From positions 21,287,674 to 21,351,673 of the forward strand of contig OX393579.1 of the NCBI GenBank assembly GCA_947652605.1: DNA of 64,000 nucleotides. The letters run 5' to 3'. The notes beneath the pieces were generated by a model. The model was not told the DNA's origin. It saw only the letters and a list, made by a program, of their open reading frames with translations, and ran no database searches. This DNA is from Elmis aenea. Its lineage: Eukaryota; Arthropoda; Insecta; Coleoptera; Elmidae. The position numbers and the translations under genes were made by a program. Positions 33,801 through 45,597 of the stretch are shown here, piece after piece (within the stretch, counting starts at the first letter, position 1; each line of letters starts with the position of its first letter).

Positions 33801-34917
33801 TTTTATTTGAAGGTCATAATTTATTCGTACAGTTATCGTACCGAATTACACTCGAGCTTTGTTTTTATCCTGGACAAAGTTGCTTTTACTAAACTCAAGT
33901 TTAGTTGCTATTAGGCAACTCTTGACTCGACAACTGTCAAAACAATACATTTAATTGCAGCTTATAGACAAGTTCAATTTTTATATTTCATTTAGCGCAA
34001 CAATTTTGAATTGGTAAAGGCAACACAATAATTACGAACAATATATAATTAACTAAGGCAGGTGTTTTAGATTGACATTCGAAATACGTTCAACAGCCTT
34101 TGTGGAATTAAAGCAAATTGTTCTGTAAGAACCATACATCTTTTGGATACAGCAACGTGATCATGTTGGGTTGTCGTTTATCAAGTCGACTACGTTGCGG
34201 TTTTATCCAGACTGGTTTAATATCGCTAAACGACTACCGCAATATACGGATAGACACAGGATGTGCAGAGATCATGTTGTGTGCAGGCGAATCTGCACCG
34301 CTACAGCTAATAAGACCAGTTGGCAGTAAACGTTCCTCTAATCGTTCTAATGCATCCACCGAGCCATAATGCTATATATTTGAGTACTGGAGTTCTGTTA
34401 ACTGCAGACACGTTACATGAACATGTCAAAAACAAAGAAACTTTTCTCATTTTAAATAGGAAATGAGATAAAATTTTCTTAGGCGAAGTTGTCTCTCGTA
34501 TTCGATGTTTTTGTCGGGATATTTTAAGTATCGGTGAAGCTACAACTTTGAAATGAGTATAATTTTAGAGGCGAAAATAAAATATATACATCCGTTTTTT
34601 ACATTAAGCGTAAAATAAAATTTCAAAATTTCAAGAAGTTTTTAGTGATAAACAAAATAAAAAGATCTTTACGCAGTTTCTTAGATAGACAACAAAAGTG
34701 TATTTAAATTTAATTTTCGCCCGTTAAGTCAATATTATTCTCTCATATTTCATCAATTAGAGATCATAATTGTCATTTGTAAATACTATGCACTTATGTA
34801 CTTTAATGTTATTGCTTTTAAAAATGACTTTGTAATTATTACAAACGTGTATCGTAAAACAAAAGCAAATCTTAACAATTGTTTGTAACCTTTATCCTTT
34901 AATTGTAAAGATAATAG
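30814..34917. other. Gene-free spacer with two element fragments
   Basis: Mostly featureless AT-rich DNA. At 31831-31842 gggacaccctg resembles the mariner terminus seen elsewhere. At 32014-32040 tttagtcatgagtccttcta is an inverted LINE tail fragment. A slightly GC-richer patch at 34110-34370 has an 83-codon frame with no recognizable motif. No host exon can be supported. Confidence 0.5.
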
Positions 34918-34919
34918 TA

Positions 34920-35341
34920 CAGTGGAAGTCGGTTATAACACGCCTTTTATAACGCGCATTTGGATCTACTGCGCTTCCAGCGCGAAAGACAAGGTGTGTG
35001 GGCAAATAAAAATACTAGAAATGTTGTAATACTTATTGGACACAATAATATAAATCGTAAATTGTAATTGCTATGTAGTTTGATTTGAGAGCATCGAATC
35101 TTTTCTGGGTGCGTAATCGTAAAGCAATTGTAATTTTTTCGTTTTTGAATGTAGGTATTTGCTGATATGCGAACAGAGTTGATTTTTATTTTTTATTTTC
35201 TAAATAACAAATGAAATTTTTAAAATGAGTTGTTCATACTTAAATATAATAATCTTTAACAATTCTGTTATACCGCGGTTATCATATAATGCGGGTAGGA
35301 TACACCTCCCCGCAAACCCGCGTTATAATCGACTTCCAATG
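34920..35341. mobile_element. Tigger/pogo-like MITE
   Basis: The left end cagtggaagtcggttataac and inverted right end gttataatcgacttccaatg are flanked by TA (34918-34919, 35342-35343). The end sequence resembles pogo/Tigger elements. At 422 bp it has no transposase. Confidence 0.75.
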
Positions 35342-35343
35342 TA

Positions 35344-35887
35344 GTACAGTGAAAAAAGCTGGATTGGCAGTTTAAATACAACGACCAACATCCAATTTGT
35401 AAAAAATGTCCAATGCGGAAAAATGCAGCTAGGTCAACTGCTAAAATAAATTAGAATCTTGATATATAGTCTCGGTTCTTAGTGAAGATACTGCAACAGC
35501 AATTGTTTTTATAATGAGGCTGGCTGCTAATAGCCACTTCAAAATAACACGTTTGCTGAAAGTATTGTAGTTTGTACTTGTTTCATTAAAAAAGAAAGTT
35601 GAAGTCATTTTAATTGTTTTAATTTATTCTTGCAATATTATATTACATATTTTGAAGCTACATTTTAAACATAACGATAAAGACAGTTACAAAACATTTT
35701 TATTCACTTAATTTTTTCATGGCAAAGAATGTAGCATCTCAACGTGTCAAATTTTTCAACATTTGTAAATGTAACAATAATACAGTAATTATAAATTATA
35801 ACACAATTACAAGGATTATTGAATTATACAACAATTTTACAAAATTTTAATAAATGACACCGCAGACAAACTATAGATCTAGATACC
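35344..35887. other. No recognizable gene or element
   Basis: AT-rich spacer. Confidence 0.5.
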
Positions 35888-35975
35888 GTCATCTGATTGG
35901 TTGTTTATTGTTATTTTTTCATAGATGGCTTGATGGGTGATTGGTAACATAAAAATGTTTCTTGATTTTGTGAGC
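35888..35975. repeat. Dispersed repeat shared with 20166-20262
   Basis: Contains attggttgtttattgttatt, tagatggcttgatgggtgat and gattttgtgagc. The TA-flanked MITE follows at its edge. Confidence 0.55.
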
Positions 35976-35979
35976 TATA

Positions 35980-36591
35980 CAGGGTGTGTATAAATTGGCG
36001 GAAGCGCTACACGTGGCGATGTTCTTCGTAAAATTCTAAGTCGAAAATCTTAATACAAACATGTTGTACCATGCTTGCTGTGTGCAAGAGGTCCTCAAAG
36101 TTTTGACATTCAGTCCTTTAATAAGCGTTATTATTTAATATTTGTTAATGAAAAAGCTGCGATTTGGAATAAAAATGAATTTCGAATAATATTTTTTCCT
36201 TCATATTGCGTTTTTCCTTTCAAAAATTGGTGTTGAAAATATGTTAATCACTGATTTAAATGAAAATAATACATTGTCATTTGCTGTCATCTTTGTTTTT
36301 CCCGTAATTATTTCTTGTTTGTATTAGACGATACCTAAAATATTGCAGCTATGTTTATGAACTGAAGGCTTTCAGATCGAACAAATATTATAAATATCTT
36401 AGTAAAAATTGCTAATAAAAAAATGTCCAAACGCAAATCAATGGATGCAATGTTGCCAAATTTTTGTTTTTTAAATGGTTCCTGAGGCCGTAGGAAGCAT
36501 GGTACAACATTTTTGTATTAAGATTTTCGACTTGGAATTTTACAAAGAACATCGCCACGTGTACCGCTTCCGCCAATTTATACACACCCTG
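35980..36591. mobile_element. TA-flanked MITE with ~65-bp terminal inverted repeats, copy 2
   Basis: The left cagggtgtgtataaattggc and inverted right gccaatttatacacaccctg are flanked by TA. It is collinear with 15511-16275 but lacks that copy's nested hairpin, which gives the uninterrupted reference for that insertion. Confidence 0.85.
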
Positions 36592-36639
36592 TATGTGTAC
36601 AATGTAATCTGGTAAACTAATTGCATTTAATACAGATTT

Positions 36640-36828
36640 TGAATTTTTTTAAATCATTTTTATTTTTAAAAAATGTTTAAAAAACCGGCTTTTAATTATT
36701 TTGGTTAAAAGTTGCCGTTTTTTTAACATTAAAAATAACGGTTTCAGTTAAAAATCACTTTTGCGGAGGAAAAATAACGGTTAACCGGTTTAAAAAATCG
36801 ATTTCATGCCTTGCTTTTAATCATTCAT
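36640..36828. repeat. AACCGG/GGTTAACC-rich repeat
   Basis: Words aaccggctttt, ataacggttt and ggttaaccggttt recur in a 190-bp AT-rich tract. Resembles the ends of some hAT elements; unproven. Confidence 0.3.
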
Positions 36829-36837
36829 ACTGTAAGC

Positions 36838-36882
36838 CAGTCCTACACCTAACAGTAGAAGGACTCATGACTAAATAAAAAA
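36838..36882 (+). repeat. LINE 3-prime tail fragment
   Basis: tcctacacctaacagtagaa, ggactcatgactaaataaa: nearly the same as the tail of the intact LINE at 45598-45640. A severely 5-prime-truncated insertion of that family. Confidence 0.7.
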
Positions 36883-38520
36883 TATTGTAAGCGTAGTTTA
36901 AAGACGAAAAAGTACAGGTAAAACTTTAAAAAGCGCCTTAATAAACATCAGCTTTTAAATCCAAGTACTTAAGGAAATTGAATCGTCAAAGTTTCTTAAA
37001 ACTGTTGTTATATTAAATGGTAATTTGGCTTTTTTCCAATATTACTTCCGTCGCTGCGCGCTCACAAGAACATTGACTTTAAAGTTTTATTCCTGGCACA
37101 AAACATGAAGACAATTAAACATAATAGAAACAAGAAACTGTATAATTCTAAAATATCGTTAAAAGTTCTTAAAATAAATGCACTTACCTTTTAAGATAGT
37201 AGTAATAGGGCTAAATTCTTAACTTTGCCTAGACCTTACGAGTCTAAAACCAAAAACGTGTGTTAATTATTAATCGAAACAGTGCGACACAAATATTATT
37301 CTTTTAGGAGCAAATTGTGTACATTACATTCCGTTTTTTATTTTAATCGCAAAGCCTTGGACTTTAAAAAACAAAATTGCCCGACGCCTCCACCAATTAT
37401 GTTACGCATTTCATTAGGCTGCGCATCGAAATATTTGACAATACGGTAGTTGTTAATGTAAAATATACCTACGCCTACTAACAGTTAATTTGAACATTAA
37501 CAATTAGTTATCAAAACGCTTGCAACAATAACAATATTATTTAATGCAAAATTAACAATTTGATCCTTGTTAAATGTTAAATTTAATAAATATTATCTAA
37601 TCAAACGTTACTGTACAAAATTAAATACACAAGCACATTCACATGTTTTACAATATAATACATATTAAAACAACAACAAAACAAATACTTGTTATTAAAA
37701 ACATGCTTTCATTAACAATGAAACATCGAACAATTCCCTAAAAGTAATACTCCTACAATTTAGGCTCAGCTGAAATAATATTCAACGAACAACTGTAAAC
37801 AACTTTTGTTTAAAATTTGCTAAATATACAAGAAATGGGTCGGATAAATAAGGTATATTTTTGATAGTTCTGCATGTATAAAGTAACCCAAGATAAAATT
37901 TAATTTTTAATGTTTCCGGAAGTTCTCTTTTTTTGTTTACGGATAAAATATTGTCATATTTTCCCACTGGTGATAAAATATTTATTGTTGGGTAGGTAAG
38001 GCCAAGTTGGAAAGAATATTTTTGATTATTACAAATATTTGCAACTTGTTTTATATAGGTTCAAATATTTGCTGATCCATTCTGTTATTTTGGCTTTTGA
38101 GATTTTTTTTGAATATTTCCAGTAACAAACTTGAACTTTCCAAATTTTTTTATGATCAATTTTACATTTTTGAAATCAATTTCCTTGTTTTTGCAAAAGT
38201 TGTTCTTTTAATGTTGAAAAACGTTAACTATTCAAAATCGAAATTAAACTGACAAAAAACATACCCAGAAAGAATGGCAAAGTGCTACTTAATAAATGAA
38301 TTCGTATAAAACTGACCAATAAAATAAACCGCATCAAATTCATAATTTATTTTAATATTTGCATAAAATTTTACATTTGCCAAATTTATATTCAAAGTAT
38401 CTAAGGTGAAACTTGTGCCTTTTTATGAAAAACGTAAATATATTTTTAAGTTATTGGATAGCAGAGAAAACTTTTTAATTCAGTCACGTGTTGCTTGTAA
38501 TATTTACAAAATTTTTTCTT
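36883..38520. other. No recognizable gene or element
   Basis: AT-rich spacer. Short frames only, without motifs. Confidence 0.5.
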
Positions 38521-38569
38521 TATTATTTATTTATTTATTAAGTCCTTCTACTGTTTAGGTGTAGGACTT
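38521..38569 (-). repeat. LINE 3-prime tail fragment, inverted
   Basis: tttatttatttattaagtcc then ttctactgtttaggtgtagg: the complement of the LINE tail, with a TAAA-type terminal repeat. Confidence 0.7.
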
Positions 38570-39659
38570 TTGTTCTTAATCTTGATCACTTGCAATTTAT
38601 CTTGTATGGTGTCTAGAAATTAATACACTAAATTTGTCCAAATGGCAAAAAACGTGTAAAAGAACACGAAGTTAAGATAAAATAAAATTTTGTTTAAGTG
38701 CACCAAGCCAATCAACACTGGTCGAATTTTGTCTGGGTATGTCTTAAACTAGTTTCTTTATTTAAATAACAAAAAATATGTATTTTTTAGTGACTTCTTT
38801 GACTGTTACAAAACGCTATATTTTATTCGTTACAATCATTGCTTGTAGGTTTTTAAATAAGAGTTGTTACGAATATTTGTCTTAAAGTTATTTTGAGGTT
38901 ATTTATCTTATGTTGCAGTCCAAGTATTGTTTACGTTTCAAATAATGATGTTTAACGCTAGTTGAGTATTAGACGATTTACAATTTAGTTGACCTATATA
39001 CGTTCTTGTTTATAAATGTCAGAAAACAGAAAACTAAAACCATATCGATTTAAAAGCCGAAACACTTAAAATGTGAGTAATTAAAACTGATATCTCGTGC
39101 ATTTTAACCTTTCTGTTAAGCAAACTACAATTCTGGTAATATTTTTCATCTTACTAATGAACCTTTCTAACCTGAATTATTATGTTCTTTAAGATATACG
39201 CTGTCTTAATTATCGCAACCATTAAAAGATGAAAAGAAAAGAAATGCAAAGGAAATATAGAGTTGATGAGTTCTGTAAATACTGTAACAAATCCTTTTAA
39301 AGCTATACTGTTACAATAAAAATTATGTCACGTGAAGACAGATTTTATACAACTTGTTTATAATAAATATAATGTACTATATTTTGCAATGTATATACAG
39401 AAATTCTCAGCGTATTTTGAAAAGCCATTGTAGTCTCTACAACACAGTTATATAATGACGTAAAGAGGTTCTTATCTCCCAAGTATTTTCACGGAAAAGA
39501 ATATTCGTTTGTGTTTTCGTTACAAAGAAATACCTTGGGTTGTTTCTGATGCTTGTAAAATTTACCAACAACTAAATATAAAATGTAATAATAATGTTTT
39601 TGCAGGAGAGCTGTTTTTAAAAGGGTATTAAATTAAGTCTTTAAAACACTTTATTGGAA
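38570..39659. other. No recognizable gene or element
   Basis: AT-rich spacer. Confidence 0.5.
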
Positions 39660-40500
39660 TCATACCTATCTATATATATAAAAATGAATGTATGTATGTA
39701 TGTTTGTTTGTATAGATGTTTGTCCTTTATGCATTCCTATACCATTCATCTGATCCTGACCAAATATGGCACAGATAATCTATAGGACCATGGGAAGAAG
39801 ATAGGCTATATAAGAATTCCCAAAAAAATCGTCCGGAAAAGATATTGAGGAAAACGTGCCAAAATCTTATACGCAACATTTAAATCGGGTCGTCTGGAGC
39901 GAGAATTTCGTCAAAATTTGACAATTTGTCAATTCGACGTAACGTTTAAACGCTCGAACCCTCTCCGATTCTACCTTTTCGCACATGTACCGATTTGGAA
40001 TCGTCTCGCTTTCCCCGATGAGTACGTACCAAACAATCCCACTTTCGATTTCAATTCGGACCACGAACGAGAAAAAGCGCAGGCGCGCGCACGCACTTTA
40101 TACTAACGAACGTCGAAACCCTTTTTCAAAGAGCGATTAAAAATACTCGGGGGCGTCTAAAAATCGCAAACTTCTTTGAAGGGTGGTATAAAGGATCGAA
40201 TTTTAATATGTGCACGCTCAGGACCTCGGAAAAATCGCTTGCAAACGTTATTAATTAAAACGTGCAAAATGTTCGTACTTGCATGATGAAAACGTCGTCG
40301 CGCGCACGCACTGTCAAACTTTGACACAATAAATAACAGAAGCGCTCAGACCATTCTGAACCATTCCCCAATTAAGCTTTATATACATGTATCATACCAA
40401 ATCGGAATCGCCTCGCTCTCTTCTAAACATACATACGAAACAATCCCAGTTTCGAGTTGAATTCATATTTGAGAATATGAAAATACGATGACATTTAAAA
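39660..40500. repeat. Dispersed repeat region with TATG microsatellite and degenerate duplication
   Basis: Begins tctatatatataaaaatgaa with (tatg)n and tgtttgtttg. Two diverged direct copies of a ~100-bp block follow: one near 39985 (accgatttggaatcgtctcg) and one near 40395 (accaaatcggaatcgcctcg), each continuing to caatcccactttcga or its variant. A Helitron-type start is possible but no matching 3-prime hairpin was found. Confidence 0.35.
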
Positions 40501-40514
40501 ATAAATTGATATGT

Positions 40515-40620
40515 AACCTAGAATTTGAAGTATGTCAATACTGTCAAACTGACAGCATAACTTAGAAATTGAATTATGTCAATACTGTCAAACTGACACC
40601 ATAACCTAGAAATTGAATCA
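40515..40620. repeat. Two-copy tandem repeat, ~54-bp unit
   Basis: tatgtcaatactgtcaaact followed by gacagcataact / gacaccataacc, then agaaattgaa, occurs twice back to back. Confidence 0.7.
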
Positions 40621-41030
40621 TTGTCATCGGACCGTTGAGCTGATGACGCATGCATTACAAACATCGTTGCTAAGATATGCTGTAAATGACAGTAAGACTC
40701 ATAGATAAGAGAGAAAATAGATACTACACTCCCATACAATGCTTTTGAACTAAATTGCGCCATCTGAGCGGCTTGGGGTTCACTTAAATTTGCACGCTTG
40801 TCATAGAATTTACAGTAATCTGTAAATACGACCGGATTTGCTTGTATAAATATAGGAATTCAAAATTTATACTTATAGAAGTATTTATTATTTATGAATA
40901 AAATAAAAGGATTAAGATGCATTTTAAAATAACAAATTTTTATTTATATGAAATACAAAATATTTAAATATATAAATATAACTAAAGGTCTATTTCTTAC
41001 AAGATATTAATTTGTTGTAAACTTTTGTTG

Positions 41031-41085
41031 GGGTGACCATCCATCCCGGTTTTAAGTACTGTCCTAGTGTCCCGAAAAATGAATT
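41031..41085. repeat. Short segment resembling a hAT-type end
   Basis: ggggtgaccatccatcccgg with gtgtcccgaaaa: similar wording to the CAGGGATG/GTCCCG repeat at 14213. No boundaries. Confidence 0.25.
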
Positions 41086-41452
41086 AGTCATGTGATAAGA
41101 CTGAATTTATATTTATAGTTTTAAATTGAATTATTTTACAAATTATATTGTTACTTAAATTAGACAACAAAAACTATATGTACAAAAAATTGTGGTATTT
41201 GGGTCGTTACTTTTTTGTAAAGAATGTATGCGTTCCAATTTTTTTTTTTTTCTATAATTGTATAATTCTTAACAGAAAATCATTAAATTTATACTTCCCA
41301 TTTACGAAACAATGGCACAATCAAAGGGGAAGGAAAAGTAATTTAAATTTCACCCATTAACACTAAAAATATATATTATACTTCTGTTATTGTTCAAATT
41401 TTATGACTTTATTACTTTTAAAATGGTTATTTAAAAGTTATGTTATTTAAAT

Positions 41453-41664
41453 ATGTTGATGTTATATTTTGTAACAATTTCGGACCCGGAGTTCGTCAAG
41501 ATCTTTTTTACTACTTCCATCCATTTCTTTCGTAGTAGTCTCCTCCTTCTTTTTGAGTCCGCTTCACTATCTAGCACTAGTTTTGTTACTTTACCTTCAG
41601 GTAATCTGGTGATATATGCGAGCCATCATAATCTTTGGATTTTTGCCACAGTTTTTATATTAGT
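41453..41664 (-). pseudogene. Old LINE reverse-transcriptase C-terminus, distal half
   Basis: The minus strand reads KTVAKIQRL, then a broken WLAYITRLPEGKVTKLVLDSE, then RRRRLLRKKWMEVVKK. This is the GHxxRM/RGRPRxxW-type tail of a LINE ORF2. Its upstream half continues at 46015-45656 with a matching reading across the intact LINE insertion, which proves the two were contiguous before that insertion. Confidence 0.7.
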
Positions 41665-41676
41665 TTGTCCATATAT
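41665..41676. repeat. 12-bp target-site duplication of the LINE, left copy
   Basis: ttgtccatatat, repeated at 45644-45655. Confidence 0.8.
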
Positions 41677-41744
41677 GTATGTGTGTATGTTTAAATGCTG
41701 ATTATAATATGAATAACAAATAAATAAAAGTACTGAAAAGGGTA

Positions 41745-42527
41745 ATGAACGATAGATACAAAACTGATTCGGAAAGCGAAGAAAATAAAAGGAAAAGAGA
41801 AGACGAAAGCCCAAAAGGTATTTCTAAACAGCGCAAGTTAACGAAGAGAACACCAGTAAAGGCAAAACAAAAAGTAAATACAGAAGAAATGGAAGAGCTA
41901 AAAGATATGTTCACGGAAATGATGAGCGAAATTAAACAGATTAAACAAAATCAGACGGACCAGACCAATAAAATGGAAAAAATGGAAAATAAAATGGAAC
42001 AAATTTTGAAAGAAAATATAGCACTGAAAAACAATGTACAGCACCTTGAGACTAAAATCGAAAAACTCGATAAAAAAGTAGAAAAACTGGAAAGGGAGAA
42101 GAAGAAAAATAATCTGGTAATCACTGGATTTACGTCACAAGCAAAAGATAACAATGAACTAAAGTACGAACTACAAGAGTTTACAAAAGCGGTGCTAAAA
42201 ATCGATACAAAAATAAAAAACGCAAAGAAAATTGGAAATAAAACATGTTGGATGGAGATGGAAAACTGGGAAGAAAAGTTGAAGGTGCTTAAGAACAAAA
42301 GTAGTCTTAGACAAGTCAAAGAAACAAAAATATATATCAACAACGACCTTACAGAAAAAGAAAAACAAATGCAGATGCGTATAAGGGAACGCGTAAGAAG
42401 TGAACGAAACAAAGGAAATACAACCATAATCGGGTACCGAAAACTAATAATAAATGGAGAGAGATGGGAATGGGATGATGATCAAGAGGAACTAAGGAAA
42501 CCCCAGCAACCATCTGCAAAAAACTGA
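41745..42527 (+). CDS. LINE ORF1: coiled-coil RNA-binding protein with RRM-like domain
   Basis: A 260-residue protein with a basic, Ser/Lys-rich N-terminus (1-45). A heptad-rich coiled coil at about 45-122 (MEELKDMFTEMMSEIKQIK and the KMEKMENKM / KIEKLDKKVEKLE stretches) probably trimerizes. An L1-ORF1-like RRM starts at NNLVITGF (about 122-129), followed by a C-terminal part with KIYINNDLTEKEKQ and IIGYRKLIINGERW. It binds the element RNA and chaperones target-primed reverse transcription in the ribonucleoprotein. Translation begins at the first ATG after the short leader; ORF2 follows 20 nt after the stop in a different frame, so ORF2 probably depends on reinitiation. Confidence 0.85.
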   Translation: MNDRYKTDSESEENKRKREDESPKGISKQRKLTKRTPVKAKQKVNTEEMEELKDMFTEMMSEIKQIKQNQTDQTNKMEKMENKMEQILKENIALKNNVQHLETKIEKLDKKVEKLEREKKKNNLVITGFTSQAKDNNELKYELQEFTKAVLKIDTKIKNAKKIGNKTCWMEMENWEEKLKVLKNKSSLRQVKETKIYINNDLTEKEKQMQMRIRERVRSERNKGNTTIIGYRKLIINGERWEWDDDQEELRKPQQPSAKN

Positions 42528-42547
42528 ATAAAGAAAAAGGCAAACAG

Positions 42548-45505
42548 ATGACGACACAGGCAAAGGACAAGGGCGTACATGAGGAAAGAAACAAAACTAC
42601 AAACATAGGAATATGGAATGTGAGGAGCTTAAAAGGAAAGGAAGAAGAATTAGTAGAAGAAATGATAAAACAACAAATTGAAATTCTAGGAATAACAGAA
42701 ATAAAAAAGAAAGGAAGAGGTATAGTTAAAATACATAAGGGATATTGGCTACTATGGTCCGGAGTAGAAGAGAAGGAAAGAGCGAAGAGAGGGGTTGGTT
42801 TAATAGTAGCACCTAATAGGTTGAAAGACATAGTAACAGAAAAACTCATAAACGAGAGGATATTGACAGTAGAAATAAAACTAACAGAAGATGAAATATA
42901 CACAATGATAGTAACATACGGAGAAAATGAAGATGCAAATAAGGAAGAAAAAGATAAATATTTTACAAGTTTGCAGGAAGAAATAGATGCAGCTAAGGAT
43001 AACATAATTATTATGGGAGATTTAAATGGAAGAGTAGGCAACCAAAATACAGGAATAGAGAGAGTGTTGGGAAAAGAAGGGGAAGAAACTAGAAATAATA
43101 ATGGCCAAAGAATAATAGAATTATGCATAGAAAATGAGTTGATAATCGCTAACACAAAGTTCAGACATAAGGAGATACATAAATACACGAGGGAAGAACA
43201 CAGTAGAAAAGAAAGATCAATAATCGATTACTTTTTGGTAAAGGCACATAAATGGAGATCCATAAAAGATGTAAAAGTATCAAGACAAGCAGAAATTGGC
43301 AGCGACCACTATTTAGTGAAAATGAAGATAAAAACAAAAAAAGAAGAGCCAGATAAAAGAAGAGAGAAAGTAAAGGAGAAAATAAAGAACTACAAGCTCA
43401 AAAACAGTTCATGCAGAAAGAACTACCAAGACATACTCAGTAAAAAAATACGAGAACATAAAGAAGAAACAGATCTAGAAGGAAAATGGAAGAGATTCAA
43501 AGAAACAATACTAAAGGCCGCAAAGGAAAGCTGTGGCACATCGAAAGTAACGAACAAAGACATAAAAAGAACAGAATGGTGGTCCAAAGAATTACAAAAT
43601 ACTATTAGAGAGAAAAAAGAGATGTGGAGAAAATATCTCACGACAAAAACAATAGCAGACTACGAGAAATACAAAGAAAAGAGGAAAGAAGTGAAAGAAG
43701 CAGTAAAAGAAGCAAAAAAAGAATCATGGAGAAAATTTGGACAAAGCATGAATGACAACTTTAGGGATAACCAAAAACTGTTTTATGGCATATTAAAACA
43801 ATTAAGACAAAAAAAAGAGTTTAACATGAATAATATGAAAGATAAAGATGGAACGATAATTACAGAGGAGGATAAGATATTAGAGAGATGGAGGCAACAT
43901 TTTATGGAACTAACAGAAGCAAACGAAAGCCACAAAAAAATAAACGAAGAGGTAGAAAGCGAACACCAAGAAATGGCACCAATCACAAAAGAAGAACTGG
44001 AAGAAGCAATAAGAAAGATAAAACTAGGCAAAGCTCCAGGTATCGATAAGATTACTCCAGAAATGATCAAATACTTGGAAGAAGCAGGAAAAGAAGCCCT
44101 GAGAAGCATAATAAACGAAATTATTAAAACAAGAAAAATGCCAAAGGAATGGAACATGGGAATTATTTTACCACTCTACAAGAAAGGGGATAAAAGGAAC
44201 TGCGCAAACTATAGAGGCATAACACTAATAAGTATACCAGCAAAAATACTAGCCAGAATAATAGAAGGCAGAATAAAGGAAAAATTAGAAAATACGTTAG
44301 AAGAAACACAATATGGTTTTAGAAGGGGAAGAAGCACGCAAGATCCAATTTTTATATTACGACAAACGATAGAAAAAGCAATGATGAAAAACAAGGAAAT
44401 ACATATATGTTTTATTGATCTGGAGAAAGCGTTCGACAGAATACAAAGGAAGGATGTGTGGAAAAGCCTAAAAACCAAAGGTATAGACGGGGGAACTATA
44501 GACACACTAAAAATAATGTATGAAAAAACGCTAAACGTGGTAAGAACACATAACGAGGAATCATTAGAGTTTGAAACGAAAGAAGGATTAAAACAAGGTT
44601 GCGTGCTTAGTCCATTGCTATTTGCAATCGTAGTAGATGAGGCAATAAAGAAAGCAAAAAAGAAGTTCAGACCACTACAGTTGGGGTATTGGAGGATGGA
44701 AAAGGTTGAGCTGACGGAGTTATTATTCGCAGATGATATGGCGATGGTAGCAGACTCGGAGGCAAACCTACAGTATAATATGGAAAGACTAAACGAAGAA
44801 CTAAAGAAAATTAATATGAGGATAAATGTACAGAAAACAAAAAGCATGATAGTAACAGAGAAAGAAAACTCACACAACATTTCAATAGAAGGGCAGTATA
44901 TAGAACAAGTAACACATTACAAATACTTGGGAACAATCATAGAAGGAAACGGAAGACAAGACAAAGAGATAAACGACAGACTAGGAAAAGTAGGAAGAAT
45001 ATATAATACCCTAAAAACGACCATCTTTAGTAAAAGAGAAATATCCAAAGAAACAAAAGTAGACGTAGTTAAAAAAGTAGTCACACCAACTTTATTATAC
45101 GGAAGCGAATCATGGACACTTACAAAAAGAAACTTAGGTAGAATAAATGCAGCCGAGATGAGGTTTTTAAGAACAATCGAGGGAAAGACAAAACTAGACA
45201 AAATAAAAAACGAGACATACAGAGAAAAACTAAAAATAAAATCAACAGAAGTTAAGATATGGGAAAGACAGTTAGGATGGTTAGGCCACATTAATAGAAT
45301 GACAGATGAAAAATTAACAAGGAAAACGTACGAAGCAAGGACGCAGGGAAAAAATAAAAGGGGCCGACCAAGAAAAACTTGGAAAGAAGGAGTAAAGAAG
45401 GCAGCGCAAGAAAAAGGTATTAAATGGGAGGACGTAAAGGAGCTGTCTCAAAACAGAGTGGGGTGGAAAAGAATAGTTAGTGAGCAAGAAATAAAGTTAA
45501 CATAA
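42548..45505 (+). CDS. LINE ORF2: apurinic-type endonuclease and reverse transcriptase
   Basis: 985 residues, uninterrupted. The N-terminal endonuclease shows IWNVRSL (about 22), GITEIK (about 48), MGDLNGR (about 156) and the SDHY motif (about 251). The reverse transcriptase spans about 490-780: GKAPGIDKITPEM, YKKGDKRNCANYRGI, QYGFRRGRSTQD, FIDLEKAFDR (about 621), GLKQGCVLSPLLF and the catalytic FADDMAM (about 726). The C-terminal region has YGSESWTLTKR (about 851), WLGHINRM and RGRPRKTW (about 938). No RNase H follows. The protein nicks target DNA and primes cDNA synthesis there. All catalytic motifs are present, so it may still be active. Confidence 0.95.
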   Translation: MTTQAKDKGVHEERNKTTNIGIWNVRSLKGKEEELVEEMIKQQIEILGITEIKKKGRGIVKIHKGYWLLWSGVEEKERAKRGVGLIVAPNRLKDIVTEKLINERILTVEIKLTEDEIYTMIVTYGENEDANKEEKDKYFTSLQEEIDAAKDNIIIMGDLNGRVGNQNTGIERVLGKEGEETRNNNGQRIIELCIENELIIANTKFRHKEIHKYTREEHSRKERSIIDYFLVKAHKWRSIKDVKVSRQAEIGSDHYLVKMKIKTKKEEPDKRREKVKEKIKNYKLKNSSCRKNYQDILSKKIREHKEETDLEGKWKRFKETILKAAKESCGTSKVTNKDIKRTEWWSKELQNTIREKKEMWRKYLTTKTIADYEKYKEKRKEVKEAVKEAKKESWRKFGQSMNDNFRDNQKLFYGILKQLRQKKEFNMNNMKDKDGTIITEEDKILERWRQHFMELTEANESHKKINEEVESEHQEMAPITKEELEEAIRKIKLGKAPGIDKITPEMIKYLEEAGKEALRSIINEIIKTRKMPKEWNMGIILPLYKKGDKRNCANYRGITLISIPAKILARIIEGRIKEKLENTLEETQYGFRRGRSTQDPIFILRQTIEKAMMKNKEIHICFIDLEKAFDRIQRKDVWKSLKTKGIDGGTIDTLKIMYEKTLNVVRTHNEESLEFETKEGLKQGCVLSPLLFAIVVDEAIKKAKKKFRPLQLGYWRMEKVELTELLFADDMAMVADSEANLQYNMERLNEELKKINMRINVQKTKSMIVTEKENSHNISIEGQYIEQVTHYKYLGTIIEGNGRQDKEINDRLGKVGRIYNTLKTTIFSKREISKETKVDVVKKVVTPTLLYGSESWTLTKRNLGRINAAEMRFLRTIEGKTKLDKIKNETYREKLKIKSTEVKIWERQLGWLGHINRMTDEKLTRKTYEARTQGKNKRGRPRKTWKEGVKKAAQEKGIKWEDVKELSQNRVGWKRIVSEQEIKLT

Positions 45506-45597
45506 TAGTGAAGCTCACATTAAATATTATGTTAAATGTACTTTTATCGAACTTGTGTTTAGTTTTTATCTTAAATTGGTTTAGTAAATTAATATAG

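Noticed and set aside
34118..34369. 83-codon frame in a slightly GC-richer patch as a host exon
   Set aside because: No splice signals or recognizable domain; not supportable without transcript data.
41951..45291. Several long minus-strand open frames opposite the LINE
   Set aside because: They are antisense shadows of A-rich LINE coding sequence: Phe/Ser/Leu-rich with no motifs.
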